From Bacillota bacterium (GTDB lineage: Bacteria; Bacillota; Clostridia; Christensenellales; SZUA-584): a DNA stretch of 60,202 nt. Positions 24,874 to 32,247 of this stretch are shown here, piece after piece (position 1 is the first letter of the stretch; every line of letters starts with the position of its first letter). The DNA is taken from contig JAEYKW010000019.1 in the NCBI GenBank assembly GCA_023408075.1, positions 1 through 60,202 of the forward strand. The letters run 5' to 3'. The notes beneath the pieces are model-generated. The model saw only the letters and a program-made list of their open reading frames with translations, searched no databases and was not told the origin of the DNA. Both the position numbers and the translations under genes were made by a program.

Positions 24874-26091
24874 TCAGCCCTTTAATACAGCCTTGTGGTA
24901 AATCTTTTTGCCCTTTTTAATCAGCATTTCCCCGGCTTCGAAGCAGTCTGCCAATACGGGCATAAACTCGTCGGAAACCTTATTTCCGTTCACCATGATG
25001 CCGCCTTGGGCGATAAGCCGGCGGCCCTCGCCGCGCGAGGCCGTGAGGCCGCACGTTTGCAGCAGATCCACGAGCAGCAGGTCATCAATCGTATCGATCG
25101 CCGTTTCGGGTACGCTGCCGCCCTCGCCGCCGCCTTCAAACAGCGCCTCGGCTGCCGCCTTGGCTTTATCCGCCTCTTCCCGGCCGTGCACCTGTTTGGT
25201 GACTTCGTAGGCGAGTGTGACCTTGGCATTGTTGATGCGTTCATCCTGAAAGCTGCAAAGCTGCCTGATGTCGTCCATTGGCAGGAATGTGAGCAGCGAA
25301 AGGCACTTTTCTACGTCGCTATCGGCAATGTTGCGCCAATACTGATAGAATTCGTAAGGCGAGGTCTTTTCGGGGTTAAGCCATACGGCGCCTTTTTCGG
25401 TTTTGCCCATTTTGCGCCCGTCGCTGGTCAGCAGCAGCGTAAATGTCATACCGTAGGCCTCTTTGCGTTCCTTCTTGCGTATCAGGTTCGCGCCTGCGAG
25501 TATGTTCGACCACTGGTCGTCGCCGCCGAGCTGCAGCTTGCAGCCGAATTTCTGATTGAGCACAAGGAAATCGTAGCCCTGCATGAGCATGTAATTGAAT
25601 TCAAGGAACGTCAGCCCCTTTTCCATGCGGTTTTTATAGCACTCTGCCGTCAGCATGCGGTTCACCGAAAAGTGCACGCCGATTTCGCGCAGGAATTCGA
25701 TATAGTTAAGTTTCAGCAGCCAGTCCGCGTTGTTGATCATCTGCGCTTTGCCTTCGCTGAAATCGAGGAAACGGCGCATTTGCACTTTAAACGCTTCTGC
25801 GTTGCTCTCAATATCCTGTTTGGAGAGCATCTTTCTTAAATCCGATTTGCCGGACGGATCGCCCACCATCGTGGTGCCGCCGCCAATCAGCGCAATGGGA
25901 AGGTGACCCGCGCGCTGCATATGCGCCATAGCCATCAGCTGCACATAATGCCCCACGTGCAGGCTGTCCGCAGTCGGGTCGAAGCCGATATAAAACGTGA
26001 CGCTTTCTTTCTCCAGCAGCTCTTTTAACCCTTCGTGTGTGACTTGCTTTAAGAATCCTCTTTCAACCAGTACATCGTATACGTTTGCCAT
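24874..26091 (-). CDS. tyrS: Tyrosyl-tRNA synthetase
   Basis: A 405-residue class I synthetase charging tRNA-Tyr. HIGH-type motif in DPTADSLHVGHYVQL, tyrosine-pocket GGDDQWSNI, KMSKS-type KMGKTEKGAVW, and a C-terminal S4 RNA-binding domain (ASRGEGRRLIAQGGIMVNG). AGGAGAAGG precedes the ATG. I see no T-box leader in the short region upstream; a sigma-A-like promoter lies only about 30 bases before the start, leaving no room for one. Confidence 0.97.
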   Translation of the reverse strand: MANVYDVLVERGFLKQVTHEGLKELLEKESVTFYIGFDPTADSLHVGHYVQLMAMAHMQRAGHLPIALIGGGTTMVGDPSGKSDLRKMLSKQDIESNAEAFKVQMRRFLDFSEGKAQMINNADWLLKLNYIEFLREIGVHFSVNRMLTAECYKNRMEKGLTFLEFNYMLMQGYDFLVLNQKFGCKLQLGGDDQWSNILAGANLIRKKERKEAYGMTFTLLLTSDGRKMGKTEKGAVWLNPEKTSPYEFYQYWRNIADSDVEKCLSLLTFLPMDDIRQLCSFQDERINNAKVTLAYEVTKQVHGREEADKAKAAAEALFEGGGEGGSVPETAIDTIDDLLLVDLLQTCGLTASRGEGRRLIAQGGIMVNGNKVSDEFMPVLADCFEAGEMLIKKGKKIYHKAVLKG

Positions 26092-26123
26092 AACCTTCTC
26101 CTACTTATTTGCATTCGCCTTGT

Positions 26124-26153
26124 ATTATAGCCCAAAGCGCGGCTTTGTGGCAA
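26124..26153 (-). promoter_or_regulatory. Promoter of tyrS
   Basis: On the minus strand: TTGCCA (26153-26148), an 18-base spacer and TATAAT (26129-26124). The -10 is perfect. Confidence 0.65.
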
Positions 26154-26263
26154 GAATTCATGAAGCCAGCATTTCAAAACGGCTTTGTCAACAGCAAAAA
26201 AGCTCGAAAACAGGGATTTTTACGACTTTTTTTCATATAAATGAAAAATTAGCAGCGGTGCAA

Positions 26264-26293
26264 GCAGGAAAAACCTACTCCAATGGCGAATTT
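26264..26293 (+). promoter_or_regulatory. Sigma-H promoter of spoVG
   Basis: GCAGGAAAA, a 12-base spacer, then GGCGAATTT. This fits the full sigma-H consensus (RnAGGAwWW-N11/12-RnnGAATww) at every defined position, as for the classic B. subtilis spoVG promoter. Confidence 0.85.
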
Positions 26294-26333
26294 TACCTTT
26301 ACATAATTGTACCTGCTTAGGAGGGGTTGCTTT

Positions 26334-26618
26334 ATGGAGATCACGGACATTCGTATCAGGCGGATTGACACCATGGGGAAGCTAAAGGCAGTCGTGTCTG
26401 TGACTTTTGACGACATGTTTGCCATCCACGACATGAAGATCATTGAGGGGCAGAATGGTTACTTTATTGCGATGCCATCGCGCAGAACACCGAATGGCGA
26501 GTATAAAGATATCGCCCATCCGATCAACTCGACAGCACGATCGCTGATTCAGACAGCCATATTGGAGAAGTTTGAAAGCCTGCCTGAAGACGAAGGCTAC
26601 GCCTCGTTTCAGGTTTAA
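26334..26618 (+). CDS. spoVG: SpoVG, RNA-binding regulator
   Basis: A 94-residue SpoVG: MEITDIRIRRID, VSVTFDDMFAIHDMKII, FIAMPSRRTPNGEYKDIAHPI, and the NSTARSLIQTAILEKF helix. SpoVG proteins bind nucleic acid and influence division and sporulation. AGGAGGGG places the start at the ATG 26334; a longer frame exists upstream but overlaps this binding site. A consensus sigma-H promoter lies 41 bases upstream and a terminator follows, so it is a single-gene transcript switched on at entry to stationary phase or sporulation. Confidence 0.97.
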   Translation: MEITDIRIRRIDTMGKLKAVVSVTFDDMFAIHDMKIIEGQNGYFIAMPSRRTPNGEYKDIAHPINSTARSLIQTAILEKFESLPEDEGYASFQV

Positions 26619-26627
26619 CAGCGAAAG

Positions 26628-26660
26628 AAAATCCCGTCACTTAGACGGGATTTTGTTTTT
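26628..26660. terminator. Terminator after spoVG (possibly bidirectional)
   Basis: AAATCCCGTC / GACGGGATTT followed by TGTTTTT. It also lies 20 bases beyond the stop of the convergent PIN-TRAM gene. Confidence 0.88.
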
Positions 26661-26682
26661 CCTTTTCCATTCATTGAAGACT

Positions 26683-27780
26683 TTATTTGAGCCTTGCAAA
26701 TATCATACGGCCTGCCGCAGTTTGTATCACGCTCGTCACAATAACGGCAGACTGCTTGTTGACTTCCCTGATACCGTCTTCCACCACGATCATCGTCCCA
26801 TCATCAAGATAAGCGATGCCCTGTCCGGGTTCTTTGCCGTCCTTGACGACGGTGACCTTCATTTCTTCGCCGGGCAGCACAACGGGCTTCACCGCATTGC
26901 TGAGCTCGTTGATGTTCAGCACCGGCACATTTTTCACCGCAGCGACCTTATTGAGATTATAGTCGTTGGTCACCACAATGCCGTCCATCTTTTTCGCAAG
27001 GCTTAACAGCTTGGAATCCGCGTCGCTCGCTTCCTCAACATCGCCGTGCACGATTTTCACAGGCATATTGAGCTCAGTCTGTATGCGCTTTAACACATCG
27101 AGCCCCCTGCGGCCGCGGTTTCGTTTCAGGTCATCGGACGAATCGGCGATATGCCTCAGTTCGTCGAGAATGAATTCAGGAATAATGAGAGCGCCCTCGA
27201 GGATGCCTGTGTTGCAGATATCAAAGATTCTGCCGTCGATAATCACGCTCGTATCAAGCAGCTTGGGACGCGCGAGAGAATCATCCTTTTGCTTGTCGTC
27301 CTTATCTTCCCTGTGACGCCTGAAAAAACCGCCGGGCAGATCGGGACGGTGGCGCACCAGTATGGAAATGCCGAGATACACACACACAATGGTGACGATC
27401 ACATTGATGATGCCCGCTATCCAGGGGATGATGATGATGCTCGTAATCAAATCGGATAAGAAGAAAGCGACGACCAGCCCAAGCAGCAGCCCGGCGACTG
27501 CCGGCAGCATCACCTGCGCGGGCAGCCTGGAGAGGCGTTTGTCGGCCTGGCCTGCGGCTTTGAAAATCGCATCCACAATGGGCTTGGAAAGAGCCCAGAA
27601 TACAAGGCCCGATACAATGCCCGATAGTATAAATATAATCAAACTGACCCAATCAAGCAGCAGGGTATACGCATTGATACTGTTGAGCTTGCTGAGCACT
27701 TCGAAGACAAGAACTACGATACCTGGCCCTATAAATAAACCGATTAGTATAATAAAAAAGCGCGCAATATTTTTAGCCAT
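26683..27780 (-). CDS. PIN-TRAM domain membrane protein (YacL family)
   Basis: A 365-residue protein: four membrane helices (about 5-150), a PIN nuclease domain with acidic residues (LLDTSVIIDGRIFD, IVVTNDYNLNKVA) and a C-terminal TRAM RNA-binding domain (MKVTVVKDGKEPGQGIAYLDDGTMIVVE). In Firmicutes this family sits next to carD, as here. GAGGTGA precedes the ATG at 27780; the upstream in-frame ATG at 27819 has no binding site. It likely cleaves or handles RNA at the membrane, but no substrate is established. A -10 TATAAT lies on the minus strand at 27840-27835. Confidence 0.9.
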   Translation of the reverse strand: MAKNIARFFIILIGLFIGPGIVVLVFEVLSKLNSINAYTLLLDWVSLIIFILSGIVSGLVFWALSKPIVDAIFKAAGQADKRLSRLPAQVMLPAVAGLLLGLVVAFFLSDLITSIIIIPWIAGIINVIVTIVCVYLGISILVRHRPDLPGGFFRRHREDKDDKQKDDSLARPKLLDTSVIIDGRIFDICNTGILEGALIIPEFILDELRHIADSSDDLKRNRGRRGLDVLKRIQTELNMPVKIVHGDVEEASDADSKLLSLAKKMDGIVVTNDYNLNKVAAVKNVPVLNINELSNAVKPVVLPGEEMKVTVVKDGKEPGQGIAYLDDGTMIVVEDGIREVNKQSAVIVTSVIQTAAGRMIFARLK

Positions 27781-27897
27781 TTCGTCACCTCGTTCAAAAT
27801 GCGGATGCAATTCGTCCAAAAAAGATTGTGGCTAATTATATCACAAAGACATGCGGTTGACATCGTAATCGCCAAAAAACCTTAAAATGTTCACATT

Positions 27898-28374
27898 TTA
27901 CAGGACTTGAGTGATGATCTTTCTGACTTCCTCGTCCTTTTTGTTGCTTGCAAGCGCAAGTTCGGAAACGAGGATCTGCATGGAGGTTCCGAGCATTTTT
28001 TTCTCACTGGACGACAGGTTCTTTTGTGTTTCACGCTTTAACAGGCTTTTAATCACAGATGCGATCTCATAGACATTGCCGGATTTCATCTTTTCGAGAT
28101 TTTCGCGGTTGCGCCTGTTCCAGTTCGTCGATTCTTCCACATCGTCGGATGTTTTAAACGATTCGATCACATGATGGCACTCGTCCGTCGTGATGATGTT
28201 TCGAAGGCCCGCTTTTTCGGCATTTTCCACAGGCACATGAACCTTGATATCGCCGTCAGAAAATCTCAACACATAAAAACGCTTTTTTTCCGCAAGAAAA
28301 TCGCGCTCTTCAATCGCCTCGATGAACCCTGCACCGTGCATAGGATATGATATTTTATCGCCTTTACTAAACAT
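27898..28374 (-). CDS. CarD-family transcription factor
   Basis: A 158-residue protein with an N-terminal CarD/TRCF RNA-polymerase-interaction domain (FSKGDKISYPMHGAGFIEAIEERDF) and an all-helical C-terminal part (RETQKNLSSSEKKMLGTS). CarD proteins bind the RNA polymerase beta subunit and stabilise open promoter complexes. The start at 28374 is set by AGGTG seven bases upstream; an in-frame ATG at 28392 lies before that site. Same strand as the PIN-TRAM gene, 117 bases downstream. Confidence 0.92.
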   Translation of the reverse strand: MFSKGDKISYPMHGAGFIEAIEERDFLAEKKRFYVLRFSDGDIKVHVPVENAEKAGLRNIITTDECHHVIESFKTSDDVEESTNWNRRNRENLEKMKSGNVYEIASVIKSLLKRETQKNLSSSEKKMLGTSMQILVSELALASNKKDEEVRKIITQVL

Positions 28375-28481
28375 GCGATACACCTGCCTCATATGAATAT
28401 GATATAGCAGGAGGGAGGCTTTGTCAAATGCCCGCAGGCAAAAGCCGCGCCGGATGCACGCAAAGCGCTCCGAAGAATACT

Positions 28482-28519
28482 TTATTAATATAGCAGTACA
28501 TTATTAATATAGCAGTACA
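28482..28519. repeat. Perfect 19-bp tandem duplication
   Basis: TTATTAATATAGCAGTACA occurs twice in a row (28482-28500, 28501-28519), just upstream of the binding site of the SOD-like gene. It might alter promoter spacing. Confidence 0.9.
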
Positions 28520-28544
28520 TTCAGCTTTTTGGAGGGGATACGGC

Positions 28545-28988
28545 TTGAAGGAAAAGCAAAGATGCCGCGCAATGGCGGTGATTAAGGGCAGCAGCACTGT
28601 GCCGCAGCTCTCGGGTGTGGTCTGGCTGACGGATTCGCCTGCGGGTGTGCGTGTGGAGGCGCGTGTGAAAGGACTGCCGCCCAACGAGACGGGGTTTTAC
28701 GGGTTTCATCTGCACGAGCGGGGGAGCTGCGTGCTGCCCGATTTTACGAGCGCAAAGGGGCATTACAATCCGTCGGGAGCACCGCATCCGCAGCACGCGG
28801 GGGATTTCCCGATGCTGATGACCACGAGCGCGGACGACGCATGGCTGTCGTTCGTGACCACGCGCTTCTCGGTTTGCGATGTGATCGGCCGCTCTATTGT
28901 GATACACGCCGAGAGAGACGATTATACGTCGCAGCCCGCAGGAGATTCGGGAGCCCGCATCGGCTGCGGCATCATACAGGCCATTTGA
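28545..28988 (+). CDS. Cu/Zn superoxide dismutase-like protein, no signal peptide
   Basis: A 147-residue SOD_Cu family protein. All metal ligands can be matched: FHLH (two Cu His), the bridging His in GHYNP, HPQHAGD (two Zn His and the Asp), and IVIHAERDDY (last Cu His); the catalytic Arg is in GARIGCG. Bacterial members usually have a signal peptide; this one starts at a TTG (GGAGGGG seven bases upstream) directly with KEKQRCRAMAV and has none, so it is predicted cytosolic. In a likely anaerobe this suggests oxygen defence or a different role. Confidence 0.8.
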   Translation: MKEKQRCRAMAVIKGSSTVPQLSGVVWLTDSPAGVRVEARVKGLPPNETGFYGFHLHERGSCVLPDFTSAKGHYNPSGAPHPQHAGDFPMLMTTSADDAWLSFVTTRFSVCDVIGRSIVIHAERDDYTSQPAGDSGARIGCGIIQAI

Positions 28989-28993
28989 GTAAA

Positions 28994-29018
28994 CGCGGAT
29001 GATTTAACCATCCGCTTG
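28994..29018 (+). terminator. Hairpin after SOD-like gene
   Basis: GCGGATG / CATCCGC with a 7-base loop, followed by TTGATTTC. The T-run is weak. Confidence 0.55.
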
Positions 29019-29172
29019 ATTTCACGGTGCATTCGCGGCGGATGCATTGATTTCACTGCAAATTTGGACAGGCTGTCACAGCAATGACACAAATTGTTCA
29101 CATGACTATAAAAAAGTTGTAGGATTAACTTTCCCGTAAATATGATACAATGACATTTAAGAGGTGACTGAA

Positions 29173-29616
29173 ATGAACGGATTGTACGAAGCGACCGCTC
29201 TTGCGCTGCGATACTGGTTTTTAATCGTGGCGGTGATTATTGTGCTGGGCGTGACGAGTATTTCCATTAAAGAATACAGGGACAAGCGCATGGTGCTCGA
29301 TGTCGCGCAAAGCAGCATCGGTTATCTTGCCATCATTTCAGGGCCGGAGGATGTGATGGGTGAGAATGTCACCCTGCTTGAACACAATACGATCGGCCGC
29401 TCACGCAATGCCGACATTATTTTTGCCGACCGCAGTGTGGAGAAGACGCACTCTCAGATCTCTTTGTTTGAGGACGGTACGGTGGTGCTCAATCAGCTGG
29501 GCCGCGGCGAGGTGACGGTGAACGGCGAGCGGTTAAGCGGCAGCGTGCCGCTTAAAAGCCGGGACATCATATGCTTCGGCAACGTCGTGGCGAAAGTATT
29601 TTTGAAGAAAGGATAA
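29173..29616 (+). CDS. Membrane-anchored FHA-domain protein
   Basis: A 147-residue protein: an N-terminal transmembrane helix (about 10-32), then an FHA phosphothreonine-binding domain (NTIGRSRNADIIFADRSVEKTHSQI, LNQLGRGEVTVNGERL). GAGGTG precedes the ATG at 29173; a GTG nine bases upstream overlaps the site. It leads an operon with an FtsW/RodA protein and a penicillin-binding protein. In actinobacteria a comparable FhaB-RodA-PbpA operon couples Ser/Thr-kinase signalling to wall synthesis, but no kinase or phosphatase gene is in this window. Confidence 0.88.
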   Translation: MNGLYEATALALRYWFLIVAVIIVLGVTSISIKEYRDKRMVLDVAQSSIGYLAIISGPEDVMGENVTLLEHNTIGRSRNADIIFADRSVEKTHSQISLFEDGTVVLNQLGRGEVTVNGERLSGSVPLKSRDIICFGNVVAKVFLKKG

Positions 29617-29619
29617 CAT

Positions 29620-30870
29620 ATGGTCCTGCAAAGACGGGGTGCCGGTGCGATGCTGGCGCTGACTATTCTTTTCATACTGTCCGCATGCGCGCTGCTTTCG
29701 TTCCGTGAAGGCGCGTTTAATATTGAGTTTGCCATTTTCGGGCTCGGTACGTCTCTCGTGGTGCTGCTGGCCTATAATCTCGCGGCGCTTATTTTCCGGC
29801 ATGTGGACCGCATCACTCTGGTCATCTGTTTTTTCCTTGCAAGCGTCGGGCTCGTGATGCTCGCGCGGCTCAATATCGAGACCGCATGGCGGCAGCTCGT
29901 ATGGGTTGTGATCGGCACGGTGATTCTTTATATCACCATTGTGATTGTCAAACGCGCGACCGATTTCGGCCGGCTTAATTACCTGATGATGGCCGGTGCC
30001 TTCGGGCTTATCGCGTTTTCGTTTTTATTTGCCAAAACGGTAGGCGGTGCGCGCAACTGGGTCAGCATCGCGGGGCTGTCGTTTCAGCCGAGCGAAATCG
30101 CCAAGGTGCTCTATATCATCGTCTCCGCCTATTTTTTCGCGGAACGGCGGGCGACGCTTGCGATTATCGCCTACGCGGGCTTTGCGGGCGCATGCGTGAT
30201 TACGCTTGTGCTTTCGAATGACCTCGGCGCGGCGCTGTTGTTTGCGGGTACGTTTCTGATCATGTTTTTCGCGGGCACGGGGCGCACGCTGCTGACGTTT
30301 GCGGGGCTCGGCGTGGCGAGCGCAGGCGCGGTCGCGAGCTATTATATGTTTCCGCATGTGAAAACGCGCGTGCAGATTTGGCAGGACCCGTGGAGCTACC
30401 ACAGAACCCAAGGATATCAGATCGTTCAGGGACTGATGGCCATTGCGGCGGGCGGCGCTTTCGGCGCGGGGCTGGGCCTTGGGTACCCGAGCGCAGTGCC
30501 TGTCAACACGAGCGACTTTATATTTGCGGTGATCTGTGAGGAGTTCGGCATCATATTCGGTGCCATATTGATTCTTTTATATTTGGTGTTTATCGTCCGA
30601 GGAATGATCATCGCGATGAACGCGGGCTCGCGGTTTGATGCGTTGCTTGTGTTCGGCGCGACGTGCATGCTATCGCTTCAGTCGTTCATCATCATCGGCG
30701 GTGTGATCAAGCTGATTCCGCTCACGGGCATCACGCTGCCGTTTATCAGCGCGGGCGGCAGTTCCATGGTGGCGTGCCTCACGCTGGTGGGCATTATTGA
30801 GGGCGTCAATGTGAAAAACGGCGAGCGCGACGAGACGGAAATCCGGAAGGCGGGAGGGGCGGTCATATGA
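29620..30870 (+). CDS. FtsW/RodA/SpoVE-family glycosyltransferase
   Basis: A 416-residue SEDS protein with about ten membrane helices. Signature pieces are VGGARNWVSIAGLSFQPSEIAKV, the conserved Asp region LSNDLGAALLFAGTF, YQIVQGLMAIAAGG, and LIPLTGITLPFISAGGSSM. SEDS proteins polymerise lipid II with a partner class B PBP, here the very next gene. AAAGGA lies before the ATG, and FtsW stop and PBP start overlap (ATGA). Whether it serves elongation, division or spore cortex cannot be told; the FHA leader gene points to regulated use. Confidence 0.93.
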   Translation: MVLQRRGAGAMLALTILFILSACALLSFREGAFNIEFAIFGLGTSLVVLLAYNLAALIFRHVDRITLVICFFLASVGLVMLARLNIETAWRQLVWVVIGTVILYITIVIVKRATDFGRLNYLMMAGAFGLIAFSFLFAKTVGGARNWVSIAGLSFQPSEIAKVLYIIVSAYFFAERRATLAIIAYAGFAGACVITLVLSNDLGAALLFAGTFLIMFFAGTGRTLLTFAGLGVASAGAVASYYMFPHVKTRVQIWQDPWSYHRTQGYQIVQGLMAIAAGGAFGAGLGLGYPSAVPVNTSDFIFAVICEEFGIIFGAILILLYLVFIVRGMIIAMNAGSRFDALLVFGATCMLSLQSFIIIGGVIKLIPLTGITLPFISAGGSSMVACLTLVGIIEGVNVKNGERDETEIRKAGGAVI

Positions 30871-32246
30871 AAAACGTACTGCGGCGCAATATACGCACAT
30901 TGCTGATCGTTTTCTCCGTGATGTTTGCGGGCCTTGCCTTATACCTCAGCGGCGTCGTGGTGATATACGGTGACCGCTGGTTCGTGACGCCGTATAACCC
31001 GCGCATACAGCAGGTGGAATCCACGGTGGAGCCCGGCAATCTGCTCGACAGGACAGGCCGCAAGCTGCTATATACCAAAGACGACGAGCGCGTGTACCTG
31101 CGCGATGACAGCATGCGCGAAGCCATCTCGCATGTGATCGGCGACAGCTTCGGCATGACATACGGCGCGCAGACGATGTTCGCCAAATACCTTTACGGTT
31201 TTGATCAGGATACCATTTCACGCATCGTGGGGCTCGTATCGGGCGAGGAACGGCATGGCGGCGATGTGAAGCTGACCGTGGACGCCGAGCTCTGCGAGAC
31301 ATCGCTCAGGGCGCTTGGTGACTACGACGGTGCGGTGGTGGTGATGAACTATAAAACGGGCGAGATACTCGCGAGTGCGTCGTCACCCACGTTTGACCCG
31401 ACCGATATGGACAAATTCCTTGAGGGCGGCGGAGAGAGCGAGCTCGTGAACAGGGCGTTTGCGGGGCTGTATCCGCCCGGCAGCACATTCAAGCTGATCA
31501 CGGCGTCGGCGCTCATTGAGAATGGCCTCGCCGGTTTTGAAACGACATGCAACGGCAGCACGCAAATCGGCGGGCAGACGATTGCCTGCACGGACGAGCA
31601 CGGCCCGGAAAACCTTGAGGAGGCGATCCAGCATTCGTGCAACGTCTATTTTGCCGAGGCGGCTCAGCAGCTCGGCAAAGAGAAGCTCGCCAGCGAGGCG
31701 AATAAATACCTCTTCAATACCGATCTGATGTTTAAGGATGTGGTGATGGGGGAAAGCGTGTTTGAAACGGCGGATACCGATACGAACCTCGGATGGTCGG
31801 CCATCGGCCAGTACCACGATCTGATCACGCCGCTGCACGCGTGCATGATTGCGGCGAGTATCGCGAACAACGGCACAATGATGGAACCCAAGCTGCTCAG
31901 CAGCGTGACATACGGCGACACACAGACATATACGCTGACGCCTGCGGCGGCCGCGCATCCGATGAGCGACACCGCGCTGTTGAAGCAGATGATGGTGAAC
32001 GCGGTGGAGAACGGCACAGGCAAAAAAGCCGCTATCAAGGGCGTCACCGTGGGCGGCAAAACAGGCACCGCCGAGATCGCGGGCGAGGACGGCAACGAGG
32101 AGCATGCGTGGTTCGTGGGCTTCATTGAAGACGAAGCGCATCCGCTGGCCATCGCCGTGGTGATGGAAAAGGCGGGCTCGGGCGGGTCTCACGCGGCACC
32201 TGCCGCCAAAAAGGTGCTGCAAAAAGCGATCGATCTGGGATACTGA
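30867..32246 (+). CDS. Class B penicillin-binding protein (PbpA-like)
   Basis: A 459-residue transpeptidase: an N-terminal anchor helix (about 11-33), a short pedestal, and a penicillin-binding domain with S206-x-x-K209 (PPGSTFKL), S257-C-N259 and K398-T-G400 (GGKTGTAEI). It is shorter than typical PBP2 or PBP3 and resembles the PbpA type found with FHA and RodA genes. The ATG overlaps the stop of the SEDS gene, showing tight coupling, as expected for an enzyme pair that polymerises and crosslinks peptidoglycan. Confidence 0.93.
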   Translation: MKNVLRRNIRTLLIVFSVMFAGLALYLSGVVVIYGDRWFVTPYNPRIQQVESTVEPGNLLDRTGRKLLYTKDDERVYLRDDSMREAISHVIGDSFGMTYGAQTMFAKYLYGFDQDTISRIVGLVSGEERHGGDVKLTVDAELCETSLRALGDYDGAVVVMNYKTGEILASASSPTFDPTDMDKFLEGGGESELVNRAFAGLYPPGSTFKLITASALIENGLAGFETTCNGSTQIGGQTIACTDEHGPENLEEAIQHSCNVYFAEAAQQLGKEKLASEANKYLFNTDLMFKDVVMGESVFETADTDTNLGWSAIGQYHDLITPLHACMIAASIANNGTMMEPKLLSSVTYGDTQTYTLTPAAAAHPMSDTALLKQMMVNAVENGTGKKAAIKGVTVGGKTGTAEIAGEDGNEEHAWFVGFIEDEAHPLAIAVVMEKAGSGGSHAAPAAKKVLQKAIDLGY

Positions 32247-32247
32247 C

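Noticed and set aside
26092..26330. T-box leader for tyrS
   Set aside because: The promoter lies about 30 bases before the start, leaving no space, and no T-box sequence is seen.
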